Shown in pieces: positions 1 through 12,575 of a DNA stretch of 64,000 bases. A program made the position numbers and the translations under genes. The stretch comes from Prinsepia uniflora (Eukaryota; Streptophyta; Magnoliopsida; Rosales; Rosaceae). The number at the start of each line of letters is the position of its first letter. The first letter of the stretch is position 1. Under the pieces are notes generated by a model. The model saw nothing but the letters and a program-made list of their open reading frames with translations, was not told the origin of the DNA and searched no databases. The stretch is taken from NCBI GenBank assembly GCA_032719365.1, contig CM064867.1:57662601-57726600 (forward strand). The letters run 5' to 3'.

Positions 1-2067
1 ATAATCATAGAAATATTTATGCATGCATTAAATTTTGAAAGCAACGTCCACTCACACACCGTCCTTAATGCTCGATTTCGCGCCGCACGAGTTTCCGTAA
101 CTTCCACCATTTTCCAGAAATCTAGAATCCTGTCCAGAATCACTTTTCAGGGTCACTAAGGTCTCAATTAACAACATACTAATTTCCCATAATTTTCTGG
201 GATTTTCGACATCATTTAACTTAAGGCCCTACTTTCCGAACCCTCAAAACTATCCCGAACGACCTCCGATCGACTCGAACTTAAGAAAAAAAATGTTACA
301 TAAACTGAAAGGATTAATTCTCTAGTTGACCGTGATCGGTAACTGGGTCTCACGCGCCGTCACGCGCCGCCCAAAGTGGCTGCGCGTGAAAGCCACGCGC
401 AGTTACAGTGACTACTACAGTGTCACCATCTTCACCCGCATACCTGCTAAACGGGTCTTCAATCCGCGACATGACCCAGAAAATTACCCCTCAATTCACA
501 CTCTAAACCTTGCCTTCTTCCACCTAATCATTCCTAATCAGGTTAATTTAGGATCCCATTCTTTAATTATCTTCAATTAGCCCTAAATCGATCAACTCGA
601 ACTCGAACATCCAAACGGGTCGAAGTACGAAACTCACCCAAATCGACCCCATTCCCAAATTAACTTAGACAGGAGTTTTAAGGGACCTAAACGAACACTT
701 TAGAACTGTCAATTTCAAGGAATATTACCTGGAGGTTGTCGACTTCAAGCTCGAAAATCTCTGAAACTAGGGGCTTCCGTTCATGGCCTGTCTGTGATGG
801 ATTTTCCCCGCAATTGATGCGGTTGGTTTCCAAATGTTCCCAGAGGATTAAAAAAATCCTCGGTTTCGTTCAAATCAACCCTTAAATGACAAATCAAATT
901 TCCCTCTAAAACTAAATTTTTTTCAGAAAAATGCAGAACATATCAGAGATGCGGAATTCTAAGAAATAGGGGGGAAAGTCAAGGCCAAAGAACAAAAGAC
1001 AAATAAGGGCTACACAAGACGAAAAACCAGAGGCAGCGCTAAGGCGCGCGGGGAATTTTCACTCTGATTTCTCTCAACTCTCAGCCCTCTCTCTGATTCA
1101 AAATGAATCCTCTCACTCGTCTAACTCTCAGATAACCAAACAAGACCCCAACACCCGTGGCAAATCATTCTGGCCCCTATGTGAAGTGTCCCCGCACTGA
1201 CCAAAAACTAAGAAGAAAATGGTTGCCCGTGCTTTGTGCCCTTCACAGTTCATAGCACGGCTAGCACTCTTCCTAACCAGCAATCCCATAAACAAATGCA
1301 ACCCGTGCACTGCTATAAACCACTCAATTTCAAAAACAATTCACAATTGCTCTGTTCTCAATTTCCAACAGCACCCGCACAGTTTCAGTCCCCAGTTTGA
1401 ACACCTGTGCCCTGCAATCTGTCCCAGCCACAACAAGGTGTTTCCACTACCCTAACTGACCCCAAGCCACTCACAATTAAACAATTCAATTCACTCAGCC
1501 CAACCATTTTTTGCTTCATAAACAAAGCCATACCCGTGCTCTGTTTCTGAAGAATTTCCCCCATACACGGCAGTCCCAAAGTGCAGCAGCCAAATTACCA
1601 TTTTGCCCTCACTTGACAAATTACCAAAATGCCCCTCACGCATCAAGACCAGTAACTTGGTCATTCGAGATCCGATTGACGCGTGCCGCCTGTCAACGGA
1701 CTCAGGGCATCGAGACCTTCCTAACGGTCCTCGGCCATCGGACCTCCCGGTTGAAAAGTCAACATTTTCCCCCTTTTGTCCAAATTACGAGAATGCCCTT
1801 GGACTTCCGAACGTCACAACTTTCACCTCGAACATCGGAATCGATCGTGCCACCTGTCTATGAACTCGTGACGTCCCAAACTACCCCATAGTCATCGGTC
1901 AAAGTCCATTTGATCGCCCGAATTAAAAGTCAACGTTTTACCCACGACTAGGGGCAAAACGGTCATTTTGTATCGTTCGTCCGATTTCGCCCAACTAATC
2001 ACCAATTAATCCCGCTAATTATGATTAGTTACTAATCTAATCCCGGATTCCGGGACGGGTCGTTACA
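1..2067 (-). mobile_element. Partial Tekay-type LTR, minus strand, cut by window edge
   Basis: The segment ends in CGTTACA, the reverse complement of the TGTAACG LTR start, at 2067. Its first 100 bases closely match 13240-13340 inside solo LTR B, including the GCATGCAT motif and GTCCACTCAC near 50. Read on the minus strand, it holds the U3 side of an LTR of the same family as B and C. The rest lies left of the window, so I cannot tell a solo LTR from a full element. The TGACG-N7-TGACG element seen in sister LTRs is half degraded here (1869-1888). Small reading frames inside are not conserved and I do not call them genes. Confidence 0.85.
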
Positions 2068-2914
2068 CGAAGTTTGTAAACACTCGGGTTTGGTAATTCA
2101 CCAAATCTTCCATCAGTTGGTTATGGTGTCTAGAAGGGTTATGACTGGTGACAAGTTTTGGATTAAGAAAGAGAGCACCAATGGAGTATATGCCAATGCT
2201 AGCCTCGGGGTGTTCTGAAAATTATCCTTCCTTCTTGCGTTACATCTATCCCAACTGGCCATGATTAACGTTGAATAGTGGAATGGTGGTTATCAGTACG
2301 CGCAGGCCGTACGCCCAGGAAAGTATTATGAGAAGCGGAAAGTTATTCATGACACTCTAAAGCTCTACTTATTGCATTAATAGTTGCATACCCTCCCCGA
2401 GATTTCATGATGCTCGGAATTCATCACCGGGCCCCCTAGACTAAGTGAATCTAGGGAAGTGAGATCGAAGGTGCAGGCCATTCTTTCATGAACTGTCACA
2501 TAACTCTTATGTCTTGTGCATGTTCTAATAATTTCTTTCTTATGCATTCACACCATGCTTCATGTAGATACTTTTGTGTTGCATTAGTTTAGATGCATTT
2601 GGAACTTGTGCATTTTCTTGCTATTACCGTGACTTTTTGTTAACTCTTGCTTCTATTTATGTCACACTGTATGAAATCTATACTCTCATACTCTTATTAT
2701 CTATTTTTGTGTATATGTTAATTCCGACTTAAATTTATACTTGTTTATACCTCACATTTTCTTGCTAATTGTGACTTTCTTAACTTATATTCCGAACACT
2801 AACCCTAACTCTTTTTGCAACTATTTTGTTTAAATTTACTTTCACTAGCTAAGTACTTGTGTATATTTACCTTATAACTTAGTGTTCACTTTTAATATAG
2901 GTACGTACTTATGA
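2068..2914 (+). other. Leader of the Athila-like element, non-coding
   Basis: No gene is supported. From about 2500 to 2900 the sequence is T-rich and ends TTTAATATAG just before the gag start, which resembles a 3' splice site; a leader intron is possible but unproven. The part from 2068 to 2500 has no feature I recognise apart from a 31-codon ATG frame at 2123-2218, too short to call. The Athila 5' LTR and primer-binding site are not visible upstream, because LTR fragment 1-2067 occupies that place. Confidence 0.5.
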
Positions 2915-4708
2915 ATGCACGCTCATCAGTCTAAGCTTGATCGGTTGAGAAAGAAACTTGACATCTCACCAAGCAACGCAACATTCTGAGACGAACTTAA
3001 GAAAACCAGCTCATTCGGACCACCATCCCCAATACTCGGTGAATCAATAAGTGAGAAGAGTAATTTAGACGAGGAACATACTTTCAGAACACCATTAGTC
3101 ATGGCAAGAAATCTGAGTAGCCGGGAGCAGACATGTGCGAACACAAGTGGCACTACAAATTTCTGCATCCAGTATCCCGAGCCTAGAACCAACAAGAAAG
3201 ATATTGAGCTTAAGAGTGGAGTCCTTCATCAGCTACCCAAGTTCCATGGAATCAGAAATGAAGATCCACACAAACACTTGACAGAGTTCCAATTCATTAT
3301 CGGTAGCATGTGTCCCGATGATGCGGACTTGGAAATCATGAAGCTGCAAGCTTTCCCATTGTCCTTGGAAGATAGAGCACAAGTGTGGCTTTTAAGTCTC
3401 CCACCCAATCATATTGACTCTCGGGAGAAGCTGGTTTAGGAATTTCTTACCAAGTACTTTCCTGCCTCAAAGATTACGGTGTTAAGAAAGGAGATCACTG
3501 GAATCAAGAAAAAAGATCATGATGAGAATTTCAGCCAGTATTATGAAAGGTTTAAGGAACTCTGTGCTTCATGCCTGACTCATGGAATCACTGAAGGATA
3601 TCTCTTAACCTACTTCTACGAAGGACTAAAAGGTTGGGATAGAGGATTACTTGATGCTGCAGCCAACGGAAGTTTCTTAGCTCGAAGTTTAGTAGACGGT
3701 CGTGCACTACTTGAAAGTCGTGCACTCAATGATGCACAATACGAAGGTGCCGAGCCTATTCCAAGAAAGGTACATGAGGTGAGTTTCCATGTTATTAATG
3801 ATTCTAAGTTAGATAAAACCGCCTCTATGCTTTCAAATGTGTTGGAACTAAAGAAGCAGGTAGCCCCGGTGTGTTCCATATACTCCCAAGGCCATCTTGA
3901 GGACCAATGCCCCTACACTGCAAGGGAGGAAGACCCCGGGACTGAAATGGCACATGCCATTGGTGGATTTCAAGGAGGGCCAAGGACCCAAGGTTTTAGT
4001 TGGAGAGATCCGAACAATGTCCTAAACCCTCAACACATGATGACAGGCCCAACCCGTGCCCCGAACCCTCAACATTTCCAAAAGTCCGCATGGCAACCAA
4101 GGCCCCCGGTTCCATTTTCTAACTTTTCTCATAATCATGCAAATAATCATATCTCTTCATCTTCTAATCCTGATTATGATAACATCCTGGCTGCTCTTTC
4201 CCAAGGGAAACAAACACTAATGGCTTCGATTCAGGCTCTTGTCACGAGTCAGCAAAATCAGCAAAAAGACATCGCTGATCTCAAGGACCAAATGGGCAAG
4301 GTCGTGGACTTCATGGGTAAAATCCAAGCTAGTGGGGTACTTCCACCTCAACCTACACCCAACCCGAACAGAAGACCTGAAGCCAACACGATTATCACTC
4401 GAAGTGGTAAAGTGCTCGGTGAAATAGAGCCAGATCCAGCCGTTTCTGAGGCTGAAAAGCACAAGGTGGCAACTAAGACCACCACGGCACAACCGCCAGT
4501 TCAACCTACCCACACACAAGGTAATAACTCAATCCCTTCAAGTTCGGTTGTTACTAATTCCCCGTTTGTGCATGCACCATTTCCAATTAGGCTTGCCAAA
4601 TCTAAGAAGGATGAATCCGATGAGGAAAATCTTGGAAATCTTCAAAAGGGTGCAAATCAACATGCCCTTGATCGAGTGCATCAAACAAGTGCCGAAATAC
4701 GCAAATGA
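2915..4708 (+). pseudogene. gag: Athila-like gag, broken
   Basis: This is a decayed capsid/nucleocapsid gene of an Athila-type Ty3/gypsy retrotransposon. The best start is the ATG at 2915, which opens a frame continuing with the recognisable gag except for two stops: TGA at 2987-2989 and TAG at 3437-3439. The capsid-like core spans about 3200-3700 (a DPHKHL stretch, then WLLSLPP, FLTKYFP and GLKGWDRGLLDAAANGSF). The nucleocapsid knuckle near 3870 reads CSIYSQGHLEDQC, so its second cysteine has become tyrosine. The C-terminal part is rich in Gln, Asn and Pro. Near 4620-4640 the frame shifts by one relative to pol. The family assignment is firm; the protein cannot be made from this copy. Confidence 0.85.
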
Positions 4709-6467
4709 GGCCCCCAGAATGGTAAATCCTCAGGTACCCTTGTCCCTTCCAGTTAGTACTAATGCCACTCCTCCTTTAGTAGTGCAGGCCCCCGTTCTCG
4801 AGCTCAAGGTTTTGCCTGACCACCTGAAGTATTCCTATCTTGGCCCGGACGAGACTCTGCCCGTCATAGTGTCCTCTGCACTAACCGAATCACAGGAAGA
4901 CAGATTGGTAGGGGTCTTGACGAAGTACAAGACAACCATTGTATGGACTCTGTCCGACATCAAGGGAATCAACCCTACAACCTGTGTGCATCGAATCTTG
5001 CTTGAAGATGATGCAAAACCCTCCTGTGAAGCTCAACATCGCCTCCATCCCCCGACGATGGAGGTCGTGAAACAAGGGGTCATCAAACTCTTGGACTGTG
5101 GTGTCATCCACCCAATTTCAGATAGCAAATGGGTCTCACCAGTCCAAGTAGTCCCAAAGAAAAGTGGAGTCACAGTTGTGACGAACAACTAAGGCGAGCT
5201 GGTGCCCAAGAGACCAGTGACCGAATACAGAGTTTGTATAGATTATCGGCGCCTCAACAAAGCAACCAGGATGGACCATTTCCCTGTGCCCTTCATAGAT
5301 CAAATGCTTGAAAGGTTAGCTGGTCACTCTTATTACTGTTTTCTTAATGGTTATTCTGGGTACAATCAAATCTGTATCGCTTAAAATGACCAAGACAAAA
5401 CGACTTTCACTTGTCCTTTTGGCACTTTTGCCTACCGAAGAATGCCTTTCGGTTTATGTAACGCCCCAGGTACTTTCCAAAGATGCATGCTTTCTATTTT
5501 CTCTGAATATGTCGAAAAAATAATTGAAGTATTTATGGACAATTTCAGTGTCTTTGGGGATAGTTTTGATGCATGCTTAGAACACTTAGAACTTATCTTA
5601 CAATGGTGTGTCGGAACTAATCTAGTACTTAACTGGGAAAAATGTCATTTCATGGTTAGACAAGGGATAGTCTTAGGCCATATTATCTCTAAAAGAGGAA
5701 TTGAAGTTAATAAATCTAAAGTTGATATTGTGCGACACTTACCCTCTCCCACTTTGGTGAGAGAGATCCGTTCATTTCTTGGTCACGCAGGTTACTACAG
5801 AAGATTTATCAAAGACTTCTCCCACATTACAAGGCCCTTATGCCGATTGCTTCAGAAGGAGACCCCCTTCGTCTTTGATGCAGACTGTCAGGAAACTTTT
5901 GAGAAGCTTAAAAATCTTCTAACCACTGCACCCATTCTTTGTGCCCCAGATTGGTCCTTACCCTTTAAACTAATGTGTGATGCCTCTGATTATGCAGTTG
6001 GTGCTGTACTCGGACAAAGGCGGGACAAGAAGCCCTACATCATCTATTATGCATCCAGAACTTTGAATGATGCCCAAATGAACTACACCACTACCGAGAA
6101 GGAGTTTCTTGCTGTAGTGTTTGCTTTAGATAAATTTCGCTCTTACTTATTTTGAACTAAAGTAATTATTTACACGGATCATGCAGCACTGAAGTATCTC
6201 CTAGCCAAGAAGGAAGCAAAACCAAGGCTAATCCGATGGATTCTTCTTCTTCAAGAGTTTGACATCAAGATTAAAGACAAGAAAGGTGTAGAAAATGTGG
6301 TGGCCGACCATTTGAGTCGCATAGAAAATGAACGAGATCCCGTGGAGATTCAGGAGATGTTTCCGGATGAACAACTCTTCAGAATTCAGGTAAGTACTCC
6401 TTGGTATGCTGATATCGTAAATTACTTAGTCACCAAGCAGTTACCTTCCACTCTCACTCGTGCATAA
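4620..6467 (+). pseudogene. pol: Athila-like pol: reverse transcriptase and RNase H, broken
   Basis: The frame runs from the end of gag into reverse transcriptase (about 4800-5750) and RNase H (about 5960-6330). Visible landmarks are WVSPVQVVPKKSGV, YRVCIDYRRLNKATRMDHFP, MPFGLCNAPGTFQRCM and the polymerase active site, which reads FMDN at 5532-5543 where the family has FMDD, a loss of a catalytic aspartate. RNase H keeps its acidic set (CDASD, TTEKEF, TDHAA, VADHLS). Stops lie at 5190-5192, 5382-5384, 6153-6155 and 6465-6467. No aspartic protease with a D-S/T-G motif is present between gag and reverse transcriptase, where about 250-300 residues are expected, so an internal deletion near 4700-4760 is likely. 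The copy is not functional. Confidence 0.88.
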
Positions 6468-7164
6468 AAAGATAAACTCAAAAAGCATGCTAGGTACTAT
6501 GTTTGGGATGAACCTTATTGATGGAAACACTGTGCACATTTATTGATTAGGAGATGTGTCCCTGTATTGAACATAGGTCAGTCCTAGAGTTCTGCCATAA
6601 CCATGTTTGTGGAGGCCACTTTGGATCTAGAAAAACTGCACTCAAAATTTTAGAATCTGGACTATATTGGCCAACACTTTTTAAAGATGCACATTCATTC
6701 TGTTTAGCCTGTGATAAATGTCAGAGATTAGGAAACTTAGGACAAAGGGATGAAATGCCACAACATTATGTTTTAACTGTTGAAATATTTGATGTTTGGG
6801 GTATTAATTTTATGGGTCCATTTCCTCAATCTAATGGCTATATATATATCTTACTTACTGTTGATTATGTCTCGAAATGGGTGGAAGTTAAAGCCACCAG
6901 GACTAATGACTCTAAAACTGTTGCAGATTTCTTCAGAACTAACATTCTTTCCTAGTTTGGGATCCCTCGGGTCCTGATAAGTGATGGTGGAAGTCACTTC
7001 TGCAACAAGACCATTGAAGCCTTACTGAAACGATACGGTGTCACTCACAGAGTCTCTAAACCATATCATCCTTAAACGAGTGGAATGGCCGAAGTCAGCA
7101 ATAGGGAAATCAAGAAGATTTTAGATAGAACCGTGGGTCCTACCCACAAGGATTGGAGCCAGCG
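6468..7164 (+). pseudogene. Athila-like integrase, N-terminal and core part, cut by element A
   Basis: A different frame from the RNase H is used from 6554 on. The zinc-binding histidines and cysteines are visible (CHNHVCGGHF and CLACDKCQR), followed by the catalytic core. The first core aspartate has become asparagine (GINFMG, codon 6806-6808). The second is present in LISDGGSHF and the glutamate in GMAEVSNREI. Stops lie at 6953-6955 and 7073-7075. The gene stops at TGGAGCCAGCG where element A is inserted. CAGCG (7160-7164) recurs at 30796-30800 and the frame resumes there, so the break is a clean insertion. Confidence 0.87.
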
Positions 7165-10100
7165 TGTCAGGACCCATCCCAATCCCCCTGGGATTAATGC
7201 GGGATGACCCTGCTCCCGTCTGACACGAAGTGTCAGACAAGGGATATTTCCAACCTTTACCCTCTCGGGCTATCAGAGTACGCCAGGATCCGGAGGAGGT
7301 ATGTGATATATCGGCCTCTGCTACAGTCCACATCCGCTGTAAACCTGAACGACAGTCAAAACATTAAAAGCTGTGAGTGGACAAAACAAGAGTTTATAAA
7401 AATATTTCATAAGAAGATATTTGTACCCTTCACTAAAAAATTCTGCATGCATTCGAAAACCATTTAACCAAATGAACCACATGTGGGAACTAATCCCAAA
7501 ACCATAATGAAAGAACCAATAAGAACCAATCATACGGGCCACTGCCCAAATCCATGTGGGACTCAGCCCAAAACCATAATGAAACCACGTACACGAGCCA
7601 CTGCCCAAAACCTTTATTCATCACACATCATATTTCATATCTCATATCATATACAACATATATACATATAATTCACACAACCAATCCTGTCACGGTTTCC
7701 AAAGTTACGCGCGTGCTACTCGGGGTCTCAAACCCAAGTCTCTTAGAGTCCAAGGTTAATGTCCGTAGACCAATGACCCGTCATGAGGTTACAATCCATG
7801 CCTTCCTGAGAGTAAGGAATCCAACTGCGGGACGACTCCACTCAGTCGGTGCTCCGTGACTACTCCGGGGTCCACCCAGGCCAACGACCTCCCCAGAGGA
7901 GATAGTACAAGTAAAGGAAGGTATATGAATATAATAGTACAAGTAAAGGAAGGTATATGAATATACATACATATATATACGTAACATAAACATTCATGCC
8001 CGGTCCCCCTGAACCGTCATGATCCATAACATCCATTTAAGGGTTCATGCCCGGTTCCTATAAACCGTCATGTACCACAATAACCTTTCCAGGGTTCATG
8101 CCGGTTCCCATAAACCGCCATGAACTTGGAAATCCATCTATGGTCCCTGACCAGAAATCATCAATGTAAAACAACTGGGTCTCGTGCCGTAACATATGAC
8201 ATCAGCTGGGCATCGTGCCCGATATCTAAGGGTTAGTCACGACTCCGATCGTAGTGATGCGTGCAACCATCCATCCAGGACCGCCCTCAATCCTAGTATG
8301 TCACCGTGAATGAATTAAATGACGCGACCACCACAAGATCATAGTGCACTCATCACCGATCGATATCCTGAACCATCAGCACTCCGAAGTCGAGCCTCTA
8401 TCGGCTGCCCGACAACAGATCGTGCATCGTGACCTCTCTGGAAAGAACATATCCTAGTTTGGAGGCGAGCGTCGTATCATCAATCATCGTGCACATAACA
8501 CTCGCCGCGACCACGATTCAGACCCATAGGTCATCGATAGGGTCATATGCCCGAGGCAAAACCAAAGGGGTCCCATACCCGAGTTTATCCTTTTGGAAAT
8601 CCAAATCCATTTCATTTAAACCAACATAGAAATACAGACCAGTATAGGCACCGTATAAGGTCGGAACCTCGAAATACGTGCCTTTATATAACCACAACCA
8701 AATGCACTCATGGCATCACCAAACATGTATTAAAACATATAATAAACATTATGCATGCACCAATTTAGAAAACAAGGTCCACTCACAGACCGTCCGAGCT
8801 GCCGCCTCGATACGCTTGCCATATGGCTTTCCCCAGCCAATCACCATCACCGGGACTCCCAAACCTATCCAAATCGTAATAGAAGGTTACTAACTACTTA
8901 ATTAACCTCCCATTGAAGTCCCATACCGAAACTTTCTGATGCCCCGAACATTATCGAGACGGTGTCTGATCGACACGAAACCAATCCCAAAATGTTCGTT
9001 ACATCGAATAGAAGATTTCACATGTTGAAAACATCCCCAAATTATGGGACATGCGCCCCAACACGGCCAGGGAAGGTGCTGCGCGTGAGCCCACGCGAGC
9101 ACTGTTCATCGTCTTCCCAAACACGTGAATCGGGTTTTCTGCAACTTGAACCAGCCGAACCGGTTCAAGGCCCAAACTTCCCTGTTTTCGATCCTTTTCA
9201 ACACATTTTAATCCCTACTTGTTCCTAACCTCATTTCCCATCTTTTTAACACTTAAAAACACAAGTAAACCCGTGAAAACCATACCTCCATGTTCGGCTA
9301 TGGTGACGGCGGCTGCAACCTCCCTCTACAGTTGCCTCCGGCCATCCAAGCCTTCGAAAACAATCCAGAAATTCTCCTTAGCTCACCATAAAGCCAACCT
9401 GCACGTTAAAATCAATCCAAAACCTTTATATCCAAAAATACGAACTTGAACCAAACTTACCTCTCGGGTTCACCGTTCCTCAGCCGTCTCCACCACTGCC
9501 TCACCGTCGTCCTCAGCCCCTCATCACTCTCTCACGGTCACACACGGGCACACATGATGATTATGGCGGTGATGAAGCTGGGTGGTGGGATGTGTGTTTA
9601 TTTGGAAATGGAAAATGAAGAAAATGGTGCTTTCGGGTTTGAAAATGAACAAAGAAAATGATGATAGCTGATGAGATGAGAGGGAGATTGGGATGGATGA
9701 ATGGTGATAATTTGAGGGATTAATTATAATGGATGGCCAAGATTGAGTGGTAAAAAGATTAATTATAAAATTATAATTATAATAATATTTAATTAATGAG
9801 ATCCCCTTTTTAGGGAAATTGGCCAATGGTACTTGTCACTCATCCATGGGTCCCACTTAAAATATCTGCCCACTCAGATATTGCCAAATCATCATCGTCT
9901 CGAAGTATGTGCATAGTGAAATCGACCTTCCGTGACTCATAACTTTCCCGTTCGAAGTCCGATTTCAGCGTGCCGCCTGTCTATGGATTTGTATCGTCCC
10001 GATCTATGTAACGATCCGTGGCCCTCGGCCATCGGACCTCCTGGTCAAAAAGTCAACATTTTGCCCCTTTTAACCAAAATTACCAAATTACCCTTGAACT

Positions 10101-10362
10101 TTCGAATGTCATAACTTCTTCCTCGAATGTCGGAATTGAACATGCCAGCTGTCTATGAACTCGTGACGTCCTAAACTACATCATGGTCATCAAGCAAAGT
10201 CCGTTTGACCGTCAGAATGAAAAGTCAACGTTTTACCCATGCCTAGGGGCAAAACGATCATTTTGCATCGTTCATCCGATTTCGCCCAATTAATCTCGGA
10301 TTAACCTCACTAATCATGATTAGTCACTAATCTAATCTTGAAATTCAGGACGGATCGTTACA
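7165..10362 (-). repeat. 3' LTR of element A (left copy)
   Basis: The LTR begins TGTCAGGACCC and ends CGTTACA, about 3.2 kb. It matches 27614-30795 along its length. It contains a 9-bp stem hairpin (GTCTGACAC, loop GAA, GTGTCAGAC at 7218-7238), GTGAGTGGAC at 7373-7382 with its complement at 8777-8786, GCATGCAT motifs beside both, and hairpin units around 8030-8130. A tandem duplication of about 30 bp (AGTACAAGTAAAGGAAGG) at 7908-7963 is absent from the other LTR. A deletion of about 45 bases near 8921 also distinguishes the two. On the minus strand a consensus 5' splice site GTAAGT lies at 9460-9455. Confidence 0.87.
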
Positions 10363-11746
10363 ACCTTCCCTCCTTAATTAATTTCGTCCTCGAAATTCCA
10401 ACTGTCTTTCCTCCTTAATTTAGTTTCGTTCTCGAAACTCCAACTATCTTAGTTCCACAACCACCACGTGGAAAGTACAATTGACCTCGCAACACGTGCA
10501 CACTAGTACACCAACTAACCAGAACAAAACTTGTCTGCAACAAGACGTACCACTAATGCTCACGTCGTATCGACTACACTCGACCACGTTGAATGACAGT
10601 AGCCATATGTTCCGAGTTGACACCACTTGTCAAATCTACCATTTCGTTGACATAACAAGTAGACGGTTCCTTGCTCAGTCCCAAACTTTATCCTGACGCA
10701 TGCTCCCACAGGGAGCCACTATACCTCACTAGCCGATCCACGCTGACACCTTCGACAAACTATAACCACTTGACAGTCGCCAGTCAAAACTAACGCAATA
10801 CTCATTTGTGGTTATTCTAACCACCAACTTACCAAACCTGAGTAAATATCTACCAACATTTCACTCAACCTTTGTGTAAATAGACCCATCAGAAACACCA
10901 TGACCCAGTGCACAGTATCCAATGTCCAGTTCACGATTTCAACAAATCCAATGGTATCAGAACTAAGCCGACTACCAATACGCTCACTAACGTACCACTA
11001 GTATAACCTATATACCGTCACCAGGCACCACCAGTATGCCCAGTATCGTACCTCGAACTACGTACAAGGTACGTACATCTATCCATCAATTAGACTACAA
11101 CCACAACAACAACGACCACACGACGACCACAACCTAGGTCGTAGCCAAAACATGTTTCAATTTTTGGAGTTCATCTGTCCAATCCAGTATTTGGCAGATC
11201 AAAACTACAACCCAACATCTATTTCAAAATCCGAATCGGAAATCATTATTCCATAAGCTAGCAATTGGAATAACCATTCCGAACCCAAATCCAGAAATCC
11301 ATTTTCAAGTTCCAAAATCGAAGCCTGAATCGTCATCCTGAAATTCGATTCCAAAACCCAAAATCTCGTTAACATCTACCGAGACGCACCAAAACCAAAC
11401 CTATCGGTTACCTGCTCAATACATTCGATTGACTTCATAGGGAAGCCAATCCCAATATCTACACATCTCTAAGGCTGACAAAATCCGACCTCGTCGGACA
11501 CTTACTCGGGCGTATTAAGCTATATGAGATTTACCTCGAAAAGAAGTTCAGTCCCAACATGCTCAACTCAAACATCCAAGTAAGAGCAATAAACTCTCCA
11601 CCTATCTGGACCATCAAGATCACGATCCAGATCCATCACTACGTCAACCGACCATAGACGTCACGATCGAGGATCGTCAAGACGTTCAAAGTCCTCAACT
11701 ATATCCCACATCTAAACAGATCAGTCAACGACGACACACGTCGAGA
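10363..11746 (-). other. Interior of element A, 3' part, non-coding
   Basis: Directly inside the LTR are a purine tract (minus strand AGGAGGGAAGG) and the hairpin AATTTCG-AGGA-CGAAATT (10380-10397), with a second degenerate copy near 10423. The rest has no coding frame I can support. It aligns in reverse with the 3' interior of elements D (about 40590-42100) and G (about 55420-57040). Shared blocks include a conserved hairpin around 11430-11455 and the block near 11615-11640 centred on GATCCAGAT. The interior is interrupted at 11751 by solo LTR B, which duplicates CTGTG. Confidence 0.75.
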
Positions 11747-12294
11747 CTGTGTGACAGGACCGCACCCAAAAAGGCATTGTTAACCGTGCCCAGTCCTGCT
11801 CTCGCCTGGCAAGACGACTGAAATTCCCAAGTTACCCTCAGTACTTGCCAGACTAGGGATAGCCACACGTGCTTACTCATGCCTCCGCCTCTCGATCAGC
11901 CTCGACCAACGTGCCACGACCTAGAGGGTCAATAAAAACCAAAAGGTGTGAGTGGACAAAAATAAATCAGTTTATAAAAATAGTTACAAAAAGACGTTTT
12001 TACCCTCCACGTAAATCCAATGCATGCATACAAAAATCATTTCGCAATCGGTTACATTTCCAACATAAGAAAAACCGTGTATCAAATTTCAACATAAAGA
12101 AAACCCGTATGAAACTCAAAATCATTTTTCCTCTCTCAACCATCGGGTCTTAGCCCGCAATCATAAACACAGGGCCTCAGTCCAAAACCACGAATCAAAA
12201 CCAAATACACAACATGATCCAAAACCATCAACCACATACCGGGTCACTGCCCAACTCAACCGAAACATCAGAAATCATCAATAAATCCCAAGTC

Positions 12295-12575
12295 AATCGT
12301 TTTGCTGGATATCAAGTATGCCCGAGTCTTTAAACTCAAAACCATGCGCATAATCAGGCCTTCCCGGGATTTCAACGAGTCTTTAAACTCAAAACTTAAT
12401 CAATAGGCCTCGGGGGTATCACAATAACCGAGTCTTTAAACTCACAAGTCTTTAAACTCATTAAGGGCCCTCCCCCGTCATCAATTAACCGAGTCTTTAA
12501 ACTCAAAACGTGCTCCAGCAATAGCACCGGGTCTTTAAACCCAAAACAGTTTCCAACGGGTCTTTAAACCCAAAA
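12295..12575 (-). repeat. Array of TTTAAA-centred hairpin units in LTR B
   Basis: About nine units of the form GAGTCTTTAAACTC or GGGTCTTTAAACCC recur here. Each can fold as a 4-bp stem around a TTTAAA-containing loop. The alternation GAGT/ACTC versus GGGT/ACCC keeps the pairing. The same array lies at the same LTR position in C, E and I. Confidence 0.8.

Noticed and set aside
12295..12575. Regularly spaced repeats resembling a CRISPR array
   Set aside because: Units vary, spacers are irregular and homologous between LTRs, there are no cas genes, and the setting is a plant retrotransposon.
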